In this document: positions 17,837-26,277 of the stretch, piece after piece | Numbering within the stretch: position 1 is the stretch's first letter | Layout: every line of letters begins with the position of its first letter | DNA from: an uncultured Bacteroidota bacterium | GTDB lineage: Bacteria > Bacteroidota > Bacteroidia > Flavobacteriales > Flavobacteriaceae | Length of the DNA: 40,418 bases | Direction of reading: 5' to 3' | Assembly: GCA_903838055.1 (NCBI GenBank) | Contig: CAILWV010000025.1 | Span: forward strand, 1-40,418 | Translations under genes and position numbers: made by a program | Notes under the pieces: generated by a model | What the model was told of the DNA's origin: nothing | Database searches by the model: none | What the model saw: the letters and a program-made list of their open reading frames with translations, nothing else

Positions 17837-19042
17837 TTAAATCATTACCTCAATTTGATTTTTGATCAAATCTTCAAATGTTTCTCTTTTGGTTATTAAA
17901 TGTCCTTTTCCGTCTTTCCATAAAACTTCCGCTGGTTTAAAACGTGAGTTATAGTTCGAAGACATTGAAAAACAATAAGCACCTGCATTTTTAAAACATA
18001 GAATATCGCCTTCTTTTATTTCTGAAATTCTTCGATTGTTTGCGAAAGTGTCGGTTTCACAAATGTAGCCTACAACAGTGTAAAAACGTTCCTTCCCTTT
18101 TGGGTTAGAAATGTTTTCAATGGAGTGTTGCGAACCATAAAGCATCGGACGAATTAAGTGATTGAATCCGCTGTCAACTCCTGCAAAAACTGTGGAAGTG
18201 GTTTGTTTAACTACATTTACTTTTGCTAAGAAGTATCCTGATTCACTAACTAAAAATTTCCCTGGTTCAAATGCTAAAGTTAACGGACGGCCATATTCTT
18301 TTTCAAAGGTTAAGAATCTTTTGGTAAGTTTTTTTCCTAGTTCTTCAATATTAGTTTCGATGTCTCCTTTTTTGTAAGGAACTTTAAATCCACTTCCAAA
18401 ATCTAAAAAGTCTAAAGATTTGAAATTATTTGCTGCATCAAATAGAATTTCGGCTGCGTAAAGGAACACTTCAATATCTAAAATATCGGACCCTGTATGC
18501 ATATGAATACCGTTAATATGCATTTTAGTATTTTCTACAATTCTTAGTATATGTGGCATTTGATGTATGGAAATACCAAATTTACTATCAATATGTCCAA
18601 CAGATATATTAGAATTTCCTCCTGCCATTACATGAGGATTGATTCGGATACATACAGGAACTTTTGGGTGTTTGGTTCCAAAATGTTCTAAAACAGAAAG
18701 GTTGTCTATGTTTATTTGTACTCCCAGTGCTGCCGCTTCTTCAATTTCTTCAAAAGAAACTCCATTTGGTGTATATATTATTTGATGTGGTTCAAATCCT
18801 GCATGAATTCCTAATTTCACTTCTTGAATAGAAACGGTATCCAAGTAAGATCCATAAGATTTTAATAATTTTAGAATAGTAATGTTTGACAATGCTTTAC
18901 AGGCATAGTTAATTCTTAGTCTAGGAACTTTTGAGAAAGCATTACTTAATCGTTTATATTGAGAATGTATTTTTTCAGCATCATATACATATAACGGACT
19001 TCCAAAACTTTCAGCTAATTTTACTAATTCTTGTGATTGCAT
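17837..19042 (-). CDS. lysA: diaminopimelate decarboxylase
   Basis: Last step of lysine synthesis: meso-DAP to lysine with PLP. The 401-residue protein is a fold-type III enzyme. PLP lysine Lys49 lies in INYACKALSN, and the phosphate- and substrate-binding segments HMHTGSDI, FGSGFKVPY and EPGKFLVS follow. The C-terminal CETDTFANNR and KNAGAYCFSMSSNYNSR complete the dimer-interface active site. The motifs fit DAPDC rather than ornithine decarboxylase. A two-box promoter lies immediately upstream and the leader would be under 15 bases. It converges on pafA. Confidence 0.93.
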   Translation of the reverse strand: MQSQELVKLAESFGSPLYVYDAEKIHSQYKRLSNAFSKVPRLRINYACKALSNITILKLLKSYGSYLDTVSIQEVKLGIHAGFEPHQIIYTPNGVSFEEIEEAAALGVQINIDNLSVLEHFGTKHPKVPVCIRINPHVMAGGNSNISVGHIDSKFGISIHQMPHILRIVENTKMHINGIHMHTGSDILDIEVFLYAAEILFDAANNFKSLDFLDFGSGFKVPYKKGDIETNIEELGKKLTKRFLTFEKEYGRPLTLAFEPGKFLVSESGYFLAKVNVVKQTTSTVFAGVDSGFNHLIRPMLYGSQHSIENISNPKGKERFYTVVGYICETDTFANNRRISEIKEGDILCFKNAGAYCFSMSSNYNSRFKPAEVLWKDGKGHLITKRETFEDLIKNQIEVMI

Positions 19043-19055
19043 TTTATTTTTTTTA

Positions 19056-19086
19056 CAAATTTAAAGTTATAGGAATAGTTATCAAA
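19056..19086 (-). promoter_or_regulatory. lysA promoter with both boxes
   Basis: On the minus strand TTTG (19086-19083), 19 bases, then TAAATTTG (19063-19056), 14 bases before the lysA ATG. Both boxes and spacing match the Bacteroidota consensus. Confidence 0.65.
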
Positions 19087-19415
19087 GTAAATAACAATAA
19101 CAAAATCCCTTTTTTATTTAAATGCTTGTGCATTAACTTTTACTCTTGATAATTTTTACTAAATTACGGTTTATGTTAAATATAATTAAATTTTATTATT
19201 CAACAACACATTTTTTTATGCAATTAATTTATTTAAAATAGATTTTGATTATTTTACACAAACGTTTTAGTTTTAATTAAAAAAGAACAAACGGATAAAA
19301 CTGTTTTTATTAACCTTTGAATTTATGAATTTGATAATTTTAATTTATTTTTTTATAAAATAAATCCATGTTGCATATAATTTGAAATATATTTCGCTTT
19401 TAACTTCATTTATCT

Positions 19416-19423
19416 TATTTTTG
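19416..19423 (+). promoter_or_regulatory. -7 box of sucC
   Basis: TATTTTTG followed by GTGG, about 118 bases before the sucC ATG; the -33 position is degenerate. Confidence 0.4.
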
Positions 19424-19540
19424 TGGCACTTTATAAAACCATAAACTTTAAATAAGAAATCGAAAAAAGTTCAATGAAATAAAAAGATTACTCATCTAAA
19501 GGTTATTTAAGCATATTTGAAAAACAATAAAAACTAACTT

Positions 19541-20734
19541 ATGAATATTCACGAATATCAAGGAAAAGAGATATTAGCAAAATATGGTGTACGCGTACAA
19601 CGTGGGATTGTTGCTGATAGTCCTGTAGAAGCAGTTGCTGCTGCAAAACAATTAACTGAAGAAACTGGTACTGGCTGGTATGTTATTAAAGCTCAAGTTC
19701 ACGCTGGTGGAAGAGGAAAAGGTGGCGGTGTTAAGTTGGCTAAAAACTTAGATCAAGTTGCCGAAATTTCTGGACAAATAATCGGAATGCAATTAATTAC
19801 ACCTCAAACTCCTCCTGAAGGAAAACAAGTGCATACAGTTTTGGTTGCTGAAGATGTTTATTATCCTGGAGAAAGTGAAACTTCTGAATTCTATGTTTCC
19901 GTTTTATTAAATAGAGCTACTGGTAGAAATATGATTATGTATTCTACAGAAGGAGGTATGGATATTGAGGAAGTTGCAGAACATACACCACATTTAATTT
20001 TTACAGAAGAGATTGATCCTGCTGTTGGTTTACAAGGTTTTCAAGCAAGAAGAATTGCTTTTAATTTAGGCCTTTCTGGAAATGCTTTTAAAGAAATGGT
20101 TAAATTTATTGATTCTTTATACAATGCTTACATTGGTTCAGACGCCTCAATGTTTGAAATTAATCCGGTATTAAAAACTTCAGATGATAAAATTCTTGCT
20201 GTTGATGCAAAAGTAAATATTGACGATAACGCATTATACCGTCAGCCAAAATATGCTGATATGCGTGATATAAGAGAAGAAAATCCAATTGAAGTTGAAG
20301 CTAAAGAAGCTGGTTTAAACTATGTAGATCTTGACGGAACCGTTGGTTGTATGGTTAACGGGGCTGGATTGGCTATGGCAACTATGGATTTGATTAAATA
20401 TGCTGGTTTTGAGCCTGCAAATTTCTTGGACGTTGGTGGTACAGCAGATGCTAAACGTGTTGAATTAGCTTTTAGAATTATATTAAAAGATCCAAACGTT
20501 AAAGCAATATTAATTAACATTTTCGGAGGAATCGTTCGTTGTGATCGTGTTGCTCAAGGAGTTGTGGATGCATATAAAAATATGGGTGATGCTATTAAAG
20601 TACCAATCATTGTTCGCTTGCAGGGAACTAATGCTGTAATAGCTAAAGAATTAATAGATAATTCTGGAATGCCAATTTTGTCTGCAGTTCAATTTCAAGA
20701 AGCAGCAGATCAAGTTCAAAAAGCGCTTTCTTAA
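19541..20734 (+). CDS. sucC: succinyl-CoA synthetase beta subunit
   Basis: Nucleotide-binding beta subunit of the TCA-cycle enzyme that converts succinyl-CoA to succinate with ATP or GTP formation. 397 residues. An ATP-grasp domain opens with MNIHEYQGKEILAKYGVRV and contains KAQVHAGGRGKGGGV. The acid cluster FEINPVL and DAKVNIDDNAL follows. The C-terminal ligase-CoA domain has GTVGCMVNGAGLAMATMD and FGGIVRCDRVA (from residue 328). sucD is not adjacent; split sucC and sucD loci are usual in flavobacteria. A strong terminator follows. Confidence 0.96.
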   Translation: MNIHEYQGKEILAKYGVRVQRGIVADSPVEAVAAAKQLTEETGTGWYVIKAQVHAGGRGKGGGVKLAKNLDQVAEISGQIIGMQLITPQTPPEGKQVHTVLVAEDVYYPGESETSEFYVSVLLNRATGRNMIMYSTEGGMDIEEVAEHTPHLIFTEEIDPAVGLQGFQARRIAFNLGLSGNAFKEMVKFIDSLYNAYIGSDASMFEINPVLKTSDDKILAVDAKVNIDDNALYRQPKYADMRDIREENPIEVEAKEAGLNYVDLDGTVGCMVNGAGLAMATMDLIKYAGFEPANFLDVGGTADAKRVELAFRIILKDPNVKAILINIFGGIVRCDRVAQGVVDAYKNMGDAIKVPIIVRLQGTNAVIAKELIDNSGMPILSAVQFQEAADQVQKALS

Positions 20735-20758
20735 TTTATAAGTAATTACTATACATAG

Positions 20759-20791
20759 AAAATCCCGAGTTTTGCTCGGGATTTTTTTTTT
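20759..20791. terminator. terminator between sucC and the DUF1456 gene
   Basis: Perfect 11-bp stem AAAATCCCGAG / CTCGGGATTTT with a TTTTG loop and a long T run. It ends at the stop codon of the converging minus-strand gene. An A-rich left flank lets it work in both directions. Confidence 0.9.
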
Positions 20792-21230
20792 AACCTTTGG
20801 TGTTTTTACCGTTTTTGTATTGTACTTTTTCTACAATTTCAATTTTCTTAGTTTGTTTTTTTGGAACAAATTTTGGGTTAGTACCTTGTTTTTTCTTGAA
20901 ATCGGTTTTTGGTTTAAAATCTTTAGTATTGTTACCTTCTGATTTAGTAAATTCTTTTGGACGAGCTTCTGTTTTATGAATTGCAATTACATCCATAGGT
21001 ATTTTTGGATTTTCTTTAGTTCCTCTAAGGTGAATCACCAATCCATTTAGGAAATTACGTAACACCTGATCACCACATTCCATGTACTTTGGATGGTCTT
21101 CGCTTCTGAAAAAGTTTCCTATTTCTCCTTTAGACATTCTGAAATCAACCAACGTTAATATCTCTTCTATTTGATCATCGCGTAGCATTAATGCAACACG
21201 TAGTTTCTTGAAAATATCGTTATTTGTCAT
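20790..21230 (-). CDS. DUF1456 (YehS-like) family protein
   Basis: 146 residues. The conserved part (MTNNDIFKKLRVALMLRDDQ, then EILTLVDFRMSKGEIGNFF and the DQVLRNFLNGLVIHLRG helix) matches one DUF1456 repeat; E. coli YehS has two. The second half here is a basic, disordered tail (FKPKTDFKKKQGTNPKFV, ending KYKNGKNTKG-like), so the protein is a one-repeat form with a Lys-rich extension that could bind nucleic acid. Function unknown. It lies 67 bases downstream of the esterase gene on the same strand and converges on sucC. Confidence 0.85.
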   Translation of the reverse strand: MTNNDIFKKLRVALMLRDDQIEEILTLVDFRMSKGEIGNFFRSEDHPKYMECGDQVLRNFLNGLVIHLRGTKENPKIPMDVIAIHKTEARPKEFTKSEGNNTKDFKPKTDFKKKQGTNPKFVPKKQTKKIEIVEKVQYKNGKNTKG

Positions 21231-21238
21231 TTATTTTG

Positions 21239-21262
21239 GTTTAGGGTTTAGGGTTTTTGGTT
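21239..21262. repeat. short TTTAGGG tandem
   Basis: GGTTTAGGGTTTAGGG followed by TTTTTGG, two full telomere-like heptamers, just upstream of the DUF1456 start. Probably a random or slippage-prone microsatellite. Confidence 0.4.
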
Positions 21263-21297
21263 TGTAAAATACTAACACCTATGACTTTTTTTACCCA

Positions 21298-22098
21298 TTA
21301 GAAAAGCCAAAGGTACGCTTTTTTAAATCCTTCTCGCCATAATTTTTCGTTGTGTTGACCACCTTTTATTATGGTTTTTTTATTTAGCATTTGGCATTCG
21401 CATCTTTTACTGTTGATTTGGTATTCTATTTTGTTTAGATCTTCAACCATATTAGAATCTCCTTCATTATCACCACAAAGAAAATAGACTTTGGTTTTGA
21501 AGGATTTAGTTATATTCATAAGATCAAAAATTTCTTTTCGGTTGAACCAAAAGGAAGGGGAGAAGCAACCAATTTTTCCGAATATTTCGGGATATTTTAA
21601 AGCACCATAAAAAGAAACCAATCCGCCAAGGGAACTTCCCCAAAGACAGGTGTTTTTAGCATTTGATTTGGTTCTGTAGGTTTTGTCTACATATGGTTTT
21701 AGTGTTTCTGTTATAAATTTGAGGTAGTTGTCGGCATTTCCGCCACCGTATTTTTCGTTTTTGTAAGGGGTTAATTCTTCCATACGTTTTTCTCCACCAT
21801 GCTCAATGCCAATAACAATTACTTGTGCATGAACACTATCTAGGGTTTCGTCTATATTCCACTCGCCAACATACGAAGTTTTTGAATCCATAAGATTTTG
21901 CCCATCATGCATATAGATAACTGGAAATTTTTTTGTAGTTGTTGAATAATTTTCTGGTAGATACACCCATATTTTTTTTGTACCATTCAGTTGTGGTGCT
22001 TCGATTGAAAAATTGGTAACATTCTTACTTACAGTGCTTTGCTGTGCATTACTGTGGCTAATTAGAAAGAAGGATAAAAAAGTTATTACAAATTTCAA
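21298..22098 (-). CDS. exported esterase (alpha/beta hydrolase, esterase D type)
   Basis: 266 residues. Signal peptide MKFVITFLSFFLISHSNAQ, then the PF00756-like fold with YLPENYS, YMHDGQNLMD and nucleophile elbow GSSLGG (Ser156). An acidic residue near CGDNEGDSN and a His in GGQHNEKLW complete a likely triad. Substrate unknown; relatives act on ferulate, acyl or siderophore esters. No ATG precedes the signal peptide in frame, and the codon at its first residue is TTG (22098-22096), so a TTG start is needed. The gene is divergent from the TerB-like gene 54 bases away. Confidence 0.85.
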   Translation of the reverse strand: MKFVITFLSFFLISHSNAQQSTVSKNVTNFSIEAPQLNGTKKIWVYLPENYSTTTKKFPVIYMHDGQNLMDSKTSYVGEWNIDETLDSVHAQVIVIGIEHGGEKRMEELTPYKNEKYGGGNADNYLKFITETLKPYVDKTYRTKSNAKNTCLWGSSLGGLVSFYGALKYPEIFGKIGCFSPSFWFNRKEIFDLMNITKSFKTKVYFLCGDNEGDSNMVEDLNKIEYQINSKRCECQMLNKKTIIKGGQHNEKLWREGFKKAYLWLF

Positions 22099-22152
22099 TT
22101 CAATAGTATTAAGAATATAAATAAATAGAATATTTTAGCCAAAATAATCATT

Positions 22153-22557
22153 TTGAGTAAAACTAAAGCAGAAAAGGTAAGTTTATTGTTAGACATGATT
22201 GCATTTGCAATTGTAGATGGTGAATTGCATGAGAGAGAATATAATTTTTTATCATTAATCGCAATAGAATTAGGAATAAATAAGCAAGAATTCAATCAAT
22301 TATTTCATGAGGAAATTCCTAGTTTAATAATAAAAAATGAATTTGAAAGAATACAACAATTTTATCGATTAGCATTATTGATGTATTGCGATGGAGTTTT
22401 ACACGAAAGAGAAAAAATCAAAATTCATGAAATTGGTATTGGCATGGGATTAAATCCTTTTGCTATGAAACGTGTTTTAAAAGCAATGGATCAATCGCCT
22501 AATCGAATGGTTTCTCCAGATTATTTATTACTTGTTTTTCAGGAACAAAAAAACTAA
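22153..22557 (+). CDS. TerB-like domain protein, 134 aa
   Basis: Helical soluble protein with two TerB-type motifs: FAIVDGELHEREYNFLSLIA (about 17-36) and LLMYCDGVLHEREKIKIHEI (about 75-94). The D-G-x-L-H-x-R-E pattern in each half resembles the acidic metal-binding pairs of TerB. Tellurite resistance itself should not be assumed; no other ter genes are near. The frame opens at TTG 22153 (SKTKAEKVSLLLDM). The next in-frame ATG (22192) would cut into the first helix, so TTG looks right. It converges with the TMEM175-like gene. Confidence 0.75.
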   Translation: MSKTKAEKVSLLLDMIAFAIVDGELHEREYNFLSLIAIELGINKQEFNQLFHEEIPSLIIKNEFERIQQFYRLALLMYCDGVLHEREKIKIHEIGIGMGLNPFAMKRVLKAMDQSPNRMVSPDYLLLVFQEQKN

Positions 22558-22700
22558 TTTTTATTTCATTTATATTGTAAATAGTTATTATGTATTTTTT
22601 TAAATAATTTATTTACTTATTATTTTTAGGTTAACTTTTATTGATGAAAGGCACTAGTCATAAATTCTAAACATCTTGTTTTGTTATTCGAATATTTATG

Positions 22701-23321
22701 TCAATTTTCAAAATCATCGTCCTTATCTTTAGTTGTAATTGCCCAAAATACCCACATAAAAAACGTCAAAATAATAGCAATCTTCGAATAATAAAACGCC
22801 AATACTGTAATTGCTATATAAAATAGAATTCCTATTACTTGTCTTTTAATCATTCCATTAATCCATGGAATACTTTTATCTTGATTTACTAATACTTTTT
22901 TGTTTTTTAAAATACATAAATTTAGCAAAAGCATTGAAACAGTTATACTTCCTGTAAATGCTACATAAAATGCTACTGCTGTATTTTCAGCATTTGTTCC
23001 TATAAAAGTGCTAACAGTTTTTGTTGGGTATGGAAAAAGTACAACTAATAAAAGTACTAACCCATTCAAAAGAATAATCCAATGATTTGCGGAGCGAATT
23101 TGTTTGAATATCTTATTGTGCCCCATCCAAATTAGAAGTACTGTTGCAAACGAATTGAAGTAAGAAAAATAATCAGGCCATTTATTAATTATTTTCTCCC
23201 ATAGATTAATATTATTAGCTCCACCATATTCATTGATGCCGATTTCAATAGCTAATAATGTTATAGCTACTCCAAAAATCCCATCACTAAATGCTTCTAA
23301 TCGTGTTGTTTGCTTTTCCAT
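22701..23321 (-). CDS. TMEM175-like potassium channel (DUF1211)
   Basis: 206 residues with about six hydrophobic segments. The first helix carries RLEAFSDGIFGVAITLLAIEI, containing the R...FSDG signature of bacterial TMEM175/DUF1211 proteins, which form K+ channels without the classical selectivity loop. Later helices include FNSFATVLLIWMGHNKIF and GLVLLLVVLFPYPTKTV. The C-terminus is short and acidic (KDKDDDFEN). It lies on its own between the NYN gene (153 bases upstream) and the convergent TerB-like gene. Activity is inferred from the family only. Confidence 0.85.
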   Translation of the reverse strand: MEKQTTRLEAFSDGIFGVAITLLAIEIGINEYGGANNINLWEKIINKWPDYFSYFNSFATVLLIWMGHNKIFKQIRSANHWIILLNGLVLLLVVLFPYPTKTVSTFIGTNAENTAVAFYVAFTGSITVSMLLLNLCILKNKKVLVNQDKSIPWINGMIKRQVIGILFYIAITVLAFYYSKIAIILTFFMWVFWAITTKDKDDDFEN

Positions 23322-23473
23322 TTTTTGTAATAAAATCCGAATTATGTTATTGATAAATATCTAACGTTTTGAAGCTTTAAGAAGTTTTGGGTTTGTAAAA
23401 TAAAAATTAGCTAAATGTTGTAAATAAATAACTTCACATACTAAAGATTAATTTTTAAGAGAATAAATTTGTT

Positions 23474-24238
23474 TTATTTTCTTCTAACATAAATATGTTT
23501 GATATTGTTTTTACCGCTTTCGCGTTCGTCAATAACAAATTGGTTCATGCTTTTGATAAGTGCTAACATTTTAGGAAACCCATAATTTCTTGGGTCAAAA
23601 TCGGGTTTCTTTTTTAGCATTAAATTCCCTAATTCGCCCAGAAATGCCCAGCCATTTTCGTCTTCTAAATCGTCAATACTATCAGCAAAAAGTTTTATTA
23701 TTTTAGGGTCAATTTTGCTAATTGCATTGTTGGTTTGCATTTTAGTGTTTTTAGAAGGCCTTTTATTATTAGCATCTGTTGCAAGCTCTAGATCTGGTTT
23801 TTTTAGGATTTCAATGTAAATAAATTTATCACAAGCAGTTATAAATGGGGTAAGAGTTTTCTTTTCACCAATACCAATTACTTTCATGCCTGCTTCTCGA
23901 AGTCTTGTAGCTAATCGGGTAAAATCAGAATCACTTGAAACAATACAAAAACCATCTACTTTGCCGGTATATAAAATATCCATTGCATCAATAATTAATG
24001 CGCTATCACTTGCATTTTTTCCTGTAGAATAGCTATATTGTTGAATAGGAGTAATAGCGTTTTCTAGAAGTACATTTTTCCATCCCGAAACAGTGGGCTT
24101 GGTCCAATCGGCATAAATTCTCTTGAAAGTTGGTGTTCCATACTTTGCAATTTCTTCAAACATTTCTTTTACGTTAGCATAAGGAACATTGTCGGCATCA
24201 ATTAATACGGCAAGTTTTAAGTCTAATTTGGTTTCCAT
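23474..24238 (-). CDS. NYN-domain RNase-like protein with C-terminal LOTUS/OST-HTH domain
   Basis: 254 residues. An N-terminal LabA/NYN PIN-like domain has a VLIDADNVPY strand with Asp14 and Asp16, Asp78 in NASDSALIID, Asp84, and Asp103/Asp105 in VSSDSDF. These acids are where PIN nucleases bind metal. After a charged linker (residues 140-165) comes a region at about 170-254 with the winged-helix plan of LOTUS domains (GWAFLGELGNLMLKKKPDF, then YGFPKMLALIKSM). Such proteins bind RNA through LOTUS and cut through NYN. It is cytoplasmic and probably transcribed after the CDF transporter gene, but a -7 box is also present upstream. Confidence 0.88.
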   Translation of the reverse strand: METKLDLKLAVLIDADNVPYANVKEMFEEIAKYGTPTFKRIYADWTKPTVSGWKNVLLENAITPIQQYSYSTGKNASDSALIIDAMDILYTGKVDGFCIVSSDSDFTRLATRLREAGMKVIGIGEKKTLTPFITACDKFIYIEILKKPDLELATDANNKRPSKNTKMQTNNAISKIDPKIIKLFADSIDDLEDENGWAFLGELGNLMLKKKPDFDPRNYGFPKMLALIKSMNQFVIDERESGKNNIKHIYVRRK

Positions 24239-24265
24239 AGGTAAAAAGAAAAATTGATTCTATAT

Positions 24266-24273
24266 CAAATGTA
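24266..24273 (-). promoter_or_regulatory. -7 box ahead of the NYN-LOTUS gene
   Basis: TACATTTG on the minus strand, 27 bases before the ATG; -33 box not clear. Confidence 0.35.
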
Positions 24274-24290
24274 CGAAAAAAATAACCAAG

Positions 24291-25277
24291 TTAATCTATA
24301 TGATGTTTATTGTCTAATGATATATTTTCGATTGTCCATTCAATAGTTTTTACAAAATCATGTTTTCGCATTGGGCATTCTTTCTTGCTGCATATTTTAC
24401 ATGAAAAATCTAAACACCCATCCGTATGCACCATAAGTTCTACACTATCCCCAAAGTTGTTTTTAACAATTTTTTCTAATTCATCTACTTCTAAATGTCC
24501 TTCATGAATATTAAAGTACCAAGGAATAGTTAAGTGACAATCTAAATGAAGTGTGCCACCATATTTAATAAATCTTAAATTATGCAAATCAATCCAATTT
24601 TCACGCCGCTTTTCTTGGCAATAACGAACCATCTTTTCTAATAATTCATCATCTGCTTCATCCATTATTCCTGCAATGGAAGTTCGTAAAATTTTATATC
24701 CTGAGACAATAATAATAATTGCAAAAACAAAAGCAACCACACTATCAATCCAAGCATAATGAGTGAAATAAATTAATATTAAACCAATTACAATTCCTAA
24801 AGTAGCATAAGTATCGGACTGCATATGTTTTCCTGTAGCGACTAGTGCTAATGAGTTATTTTTCTTACCGTTTTTAATCGATAAGTGTCCAACAATATAA
24901 TTGATAATTCCCGTTAATGCAACAAGATAAATTCCGTAATCAAGTTGTTTAAGTTCGTGTGGATGTTTTAAATTGTTTATTGCTTCATAAATAATAACAA
25001 AACTAGAAACTACCATTAAGGTTCCTTCTATTGTTGCGGAAAGAAATTCAACTTTACCATGTCCGTACGGATGGTTTTTGTCTTTTGGTTTAGCGGAGAG
25101 AAATAAACTATATAGTCCTATAAAACCGCTAATTACGTTGATTGTATATTCTAATGTGTCCGTTAATATTGCAACTAAGTTTGTGAAATACCAAGCAGTT
25201 AATTTGATTAAAAATAAAAAAACTATGATGAAAGTTAGTTTTTTTTGAATTTCAAAATTTTCTTTTGACTTGTACAT
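24291..25277 (-). CDS. cation diffusion facilitator (CDF) metal transporter
   Basis: Proton-coupled efflux of divalent metals across the inner membrane. 328 residues from ATG 25277. Six membrane helices are followed by a cytoplasmic metal-binding domain. The site in helix 5 is the usual HxxSD (GKHMQSDTYATLG). The helix-2 site reads DTLEYTINV instead of HxxxD, a variant I associate with a Bacteroidota subgroup. NHPYGHGKVEFLSATIEG is a family hallmark. A Cys-rich end (DFSCKICSKKECPMRKHD) adds a possible metal sensor. A frame from TTG 25313 adds 12 residues but starts upstream of the -7 box, so I prefer the ATG. Confidence 0.88.
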   Translation of the reverse strand: MYKSKENFEIQKKLTFIIVFLFLIKLTAWYFTNLVAILTDTLEYTINVISGFIGLYSLFLSAKPKDKNHPYGHGKVEFLSATIEGTLMVVSSFVIIYEAINNLKHPHELKQLDYGIYLVALTGIINYIVGHLSIKNGKKNNSLALVATGKHMQSDTYATLGIVIGLILIYFTHYAWIDSVVAFVFAIIIIVSGYKILRTSIAGIMDEADDELLEKMVRYCQEKRRENWIDLHNLRFIKYGGTLHLDCHLTIPWYFNIHEGHLEVDELEKIVKNNFGDSVELMVHTDGCLDFSCKICSKKECPMRKHDFVKTIEWTIENISLDNKHHID

Positions 25278-25295
25278 TAGATTTTGTATTTGAAT

Positions 25296-25303
25296 CAAAA
25301 GTA
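25296..25303 (-). promoter_or_regulatory. -7 box of the CDF gene
   Basis: TACTTTTG on minus, 18 bases before ATG 25277. It lies between this ATG and the upstream TTG 25313, which supports the ATG. Confidence 0.4.
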
Positions 25304-25347
25304 ATGAATTCAAACTTTATTAATAAAATATTATTGTTAATAGTTTA

Positions 25348-26109
25348 TTATTTCTTTAAAACTTTGTATTGCTCATAACATTGGCTAATTGCATCAAGAA
25401 TTTGTAGGTCGTTAGCATTTTGAATAAAAGCCTCTGAGTAATTGCAGTGTTGTAATATTTCGGGTATGTCTTTTTTGTCAATCCCTAGCAAGATAGCAAT
25501 TGTTTCTCTGTCAAATTTAGTTTCTAATAGAGCTTTAACAGTATTGTCTTTTTTCATTTCCTTTAGTTTCCTCAATTCCTTAGGTTTATTTCCAAAGAAA
25601 TTATACAACATATCCGCCGGATTAAAAATAGAGTTCATTACTCTTGAAAATGCTTTTGGCGAGTATTCTCCAGCTTCATACCCTTGAGGTAAACCGGAAA
25701 TGCTATAACGGAAGTTTTCTGGATCGGGTATTAATTTAGTATCTACTTCTAGATAGCCGGTAAGACTATATTTTCTTACAACGACATCTTCAAGAGCAAT
25801 TGCTTTTTCGGTAAGCTCAATTTTGGCATTACCATTTTTCACCCAATCATTCGTTACTCTTACCCGCAAAGATTGAAATCCTATCATAGTAATATGTAAC
25901 GTGTCATTTACTTCGGCATCAATGTCAAATATTCCTTTTGCATTTGTAATAGTTCCTTTAACCTTATTTATGTTAATAATATTCACATCTTGTAATGGAA
26001 AATTAGTAGTTCCATTAACCACAGTTCCGTGAATTTTTGAAACAGTTGTATGCTGCGAAAAGACAGTAATTGAGAAGGCCAATAAAAATAAAGTTACAAA
26101 ATATTTCAT
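25348..26109 (-). CDS. carboxypeptidase-like regulatory domain protein
   Basis: Exported 253-residue protein. Signal peptide MKYFVTLFLLAFSITVFSQ, then a CarboxypepD_reg-like beta-sandwich (about 25-110): KIHGTVVNGTTNFPLQDVNI, then NAKGIFDI and ITMIGFQSLRV. This is the domain that also begins SusC-type TonB-dependent receptors. The C-terminal half (from about 120) is helical and charged and is not a beta-barrel, so this is not a receptor itself. It is likely a periplasmic protein of unknown partner. It lies between the helicase terminator and the CDF gene on the same strand. Confidence 0.85.
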   Translation of the reverse strand: MKYFVTLFLLAFSITVFSQHTTVSKIHGTVVNGTTNFPLQDVNIININKVKGTITNAKGIFDIDAEVNDTLHITMIGFQSLRVRVTNDWVKNGNAKIELTEKAIALEDVVVRKYSLTGYLEVDTKLIPDPENFRYSISGLPQGYEAGEYSPKAFSRVMNSIFNPADMLYNFFGNKPKELRKLKEMKKDNTVKALLETKFDRETIAILLGIDKKDIPEILQHCNYSEAFIQNANDLQILDAISQCYEQYKVLKK

Positions 26110-26212
26110 GTTTTGTTTTGAAAGTTTAAATGTATAAAACTCTAAAAGATATTTCCGTGCTTTGGTTAAATTATTATAAGAAAATTAACAATCACGGTTT
26201 ATTTAAAAATAA

Positions 26213-26254
26213 AAATCCCAAATTCCAATACATTAATAATGGAATTTGAGATTT
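26213..26254 (-). terminator. terminator of the DEAD-box helicase gene
   Basis: 15-base arms (26213-26227 with 26240-26254) with one C/A mismatch and a 12-base loop. On the minus strand it is followed by T-rich DNA. It lies 24 bases past the helicase stop. Confidence 0.75.
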
Positions 26255-26277
26255 ATATTTAAACCCACAGAAAGAAT

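Larger units (their letters stand above)
19043..19540. other. long divergent intergenic region lysA-sucC
   Basis: 498 bases of very AT-rich DNA with no believable reading frame. It carries the lysA promoter at its left end and a -7 box for sucC at 19416-19423, which leaves sucC with a leader of about 113 bases. I see no strong hairpin, riboswitch-like fold or tandem operator in the rest. Confidence 0.5.

Noticed and set aside
21239..21262. Telomere-like TTTAGGG repeat
   Set aside because: Only two full copies in a circular-chromosome-type bacterium; no end structure. Best seen as a small microsatellite.
22153..22557. Tellurite resistance operon
   Set aside because: Only a TerB-like domain is present; no terC, terD, terZ or terA neighbours.
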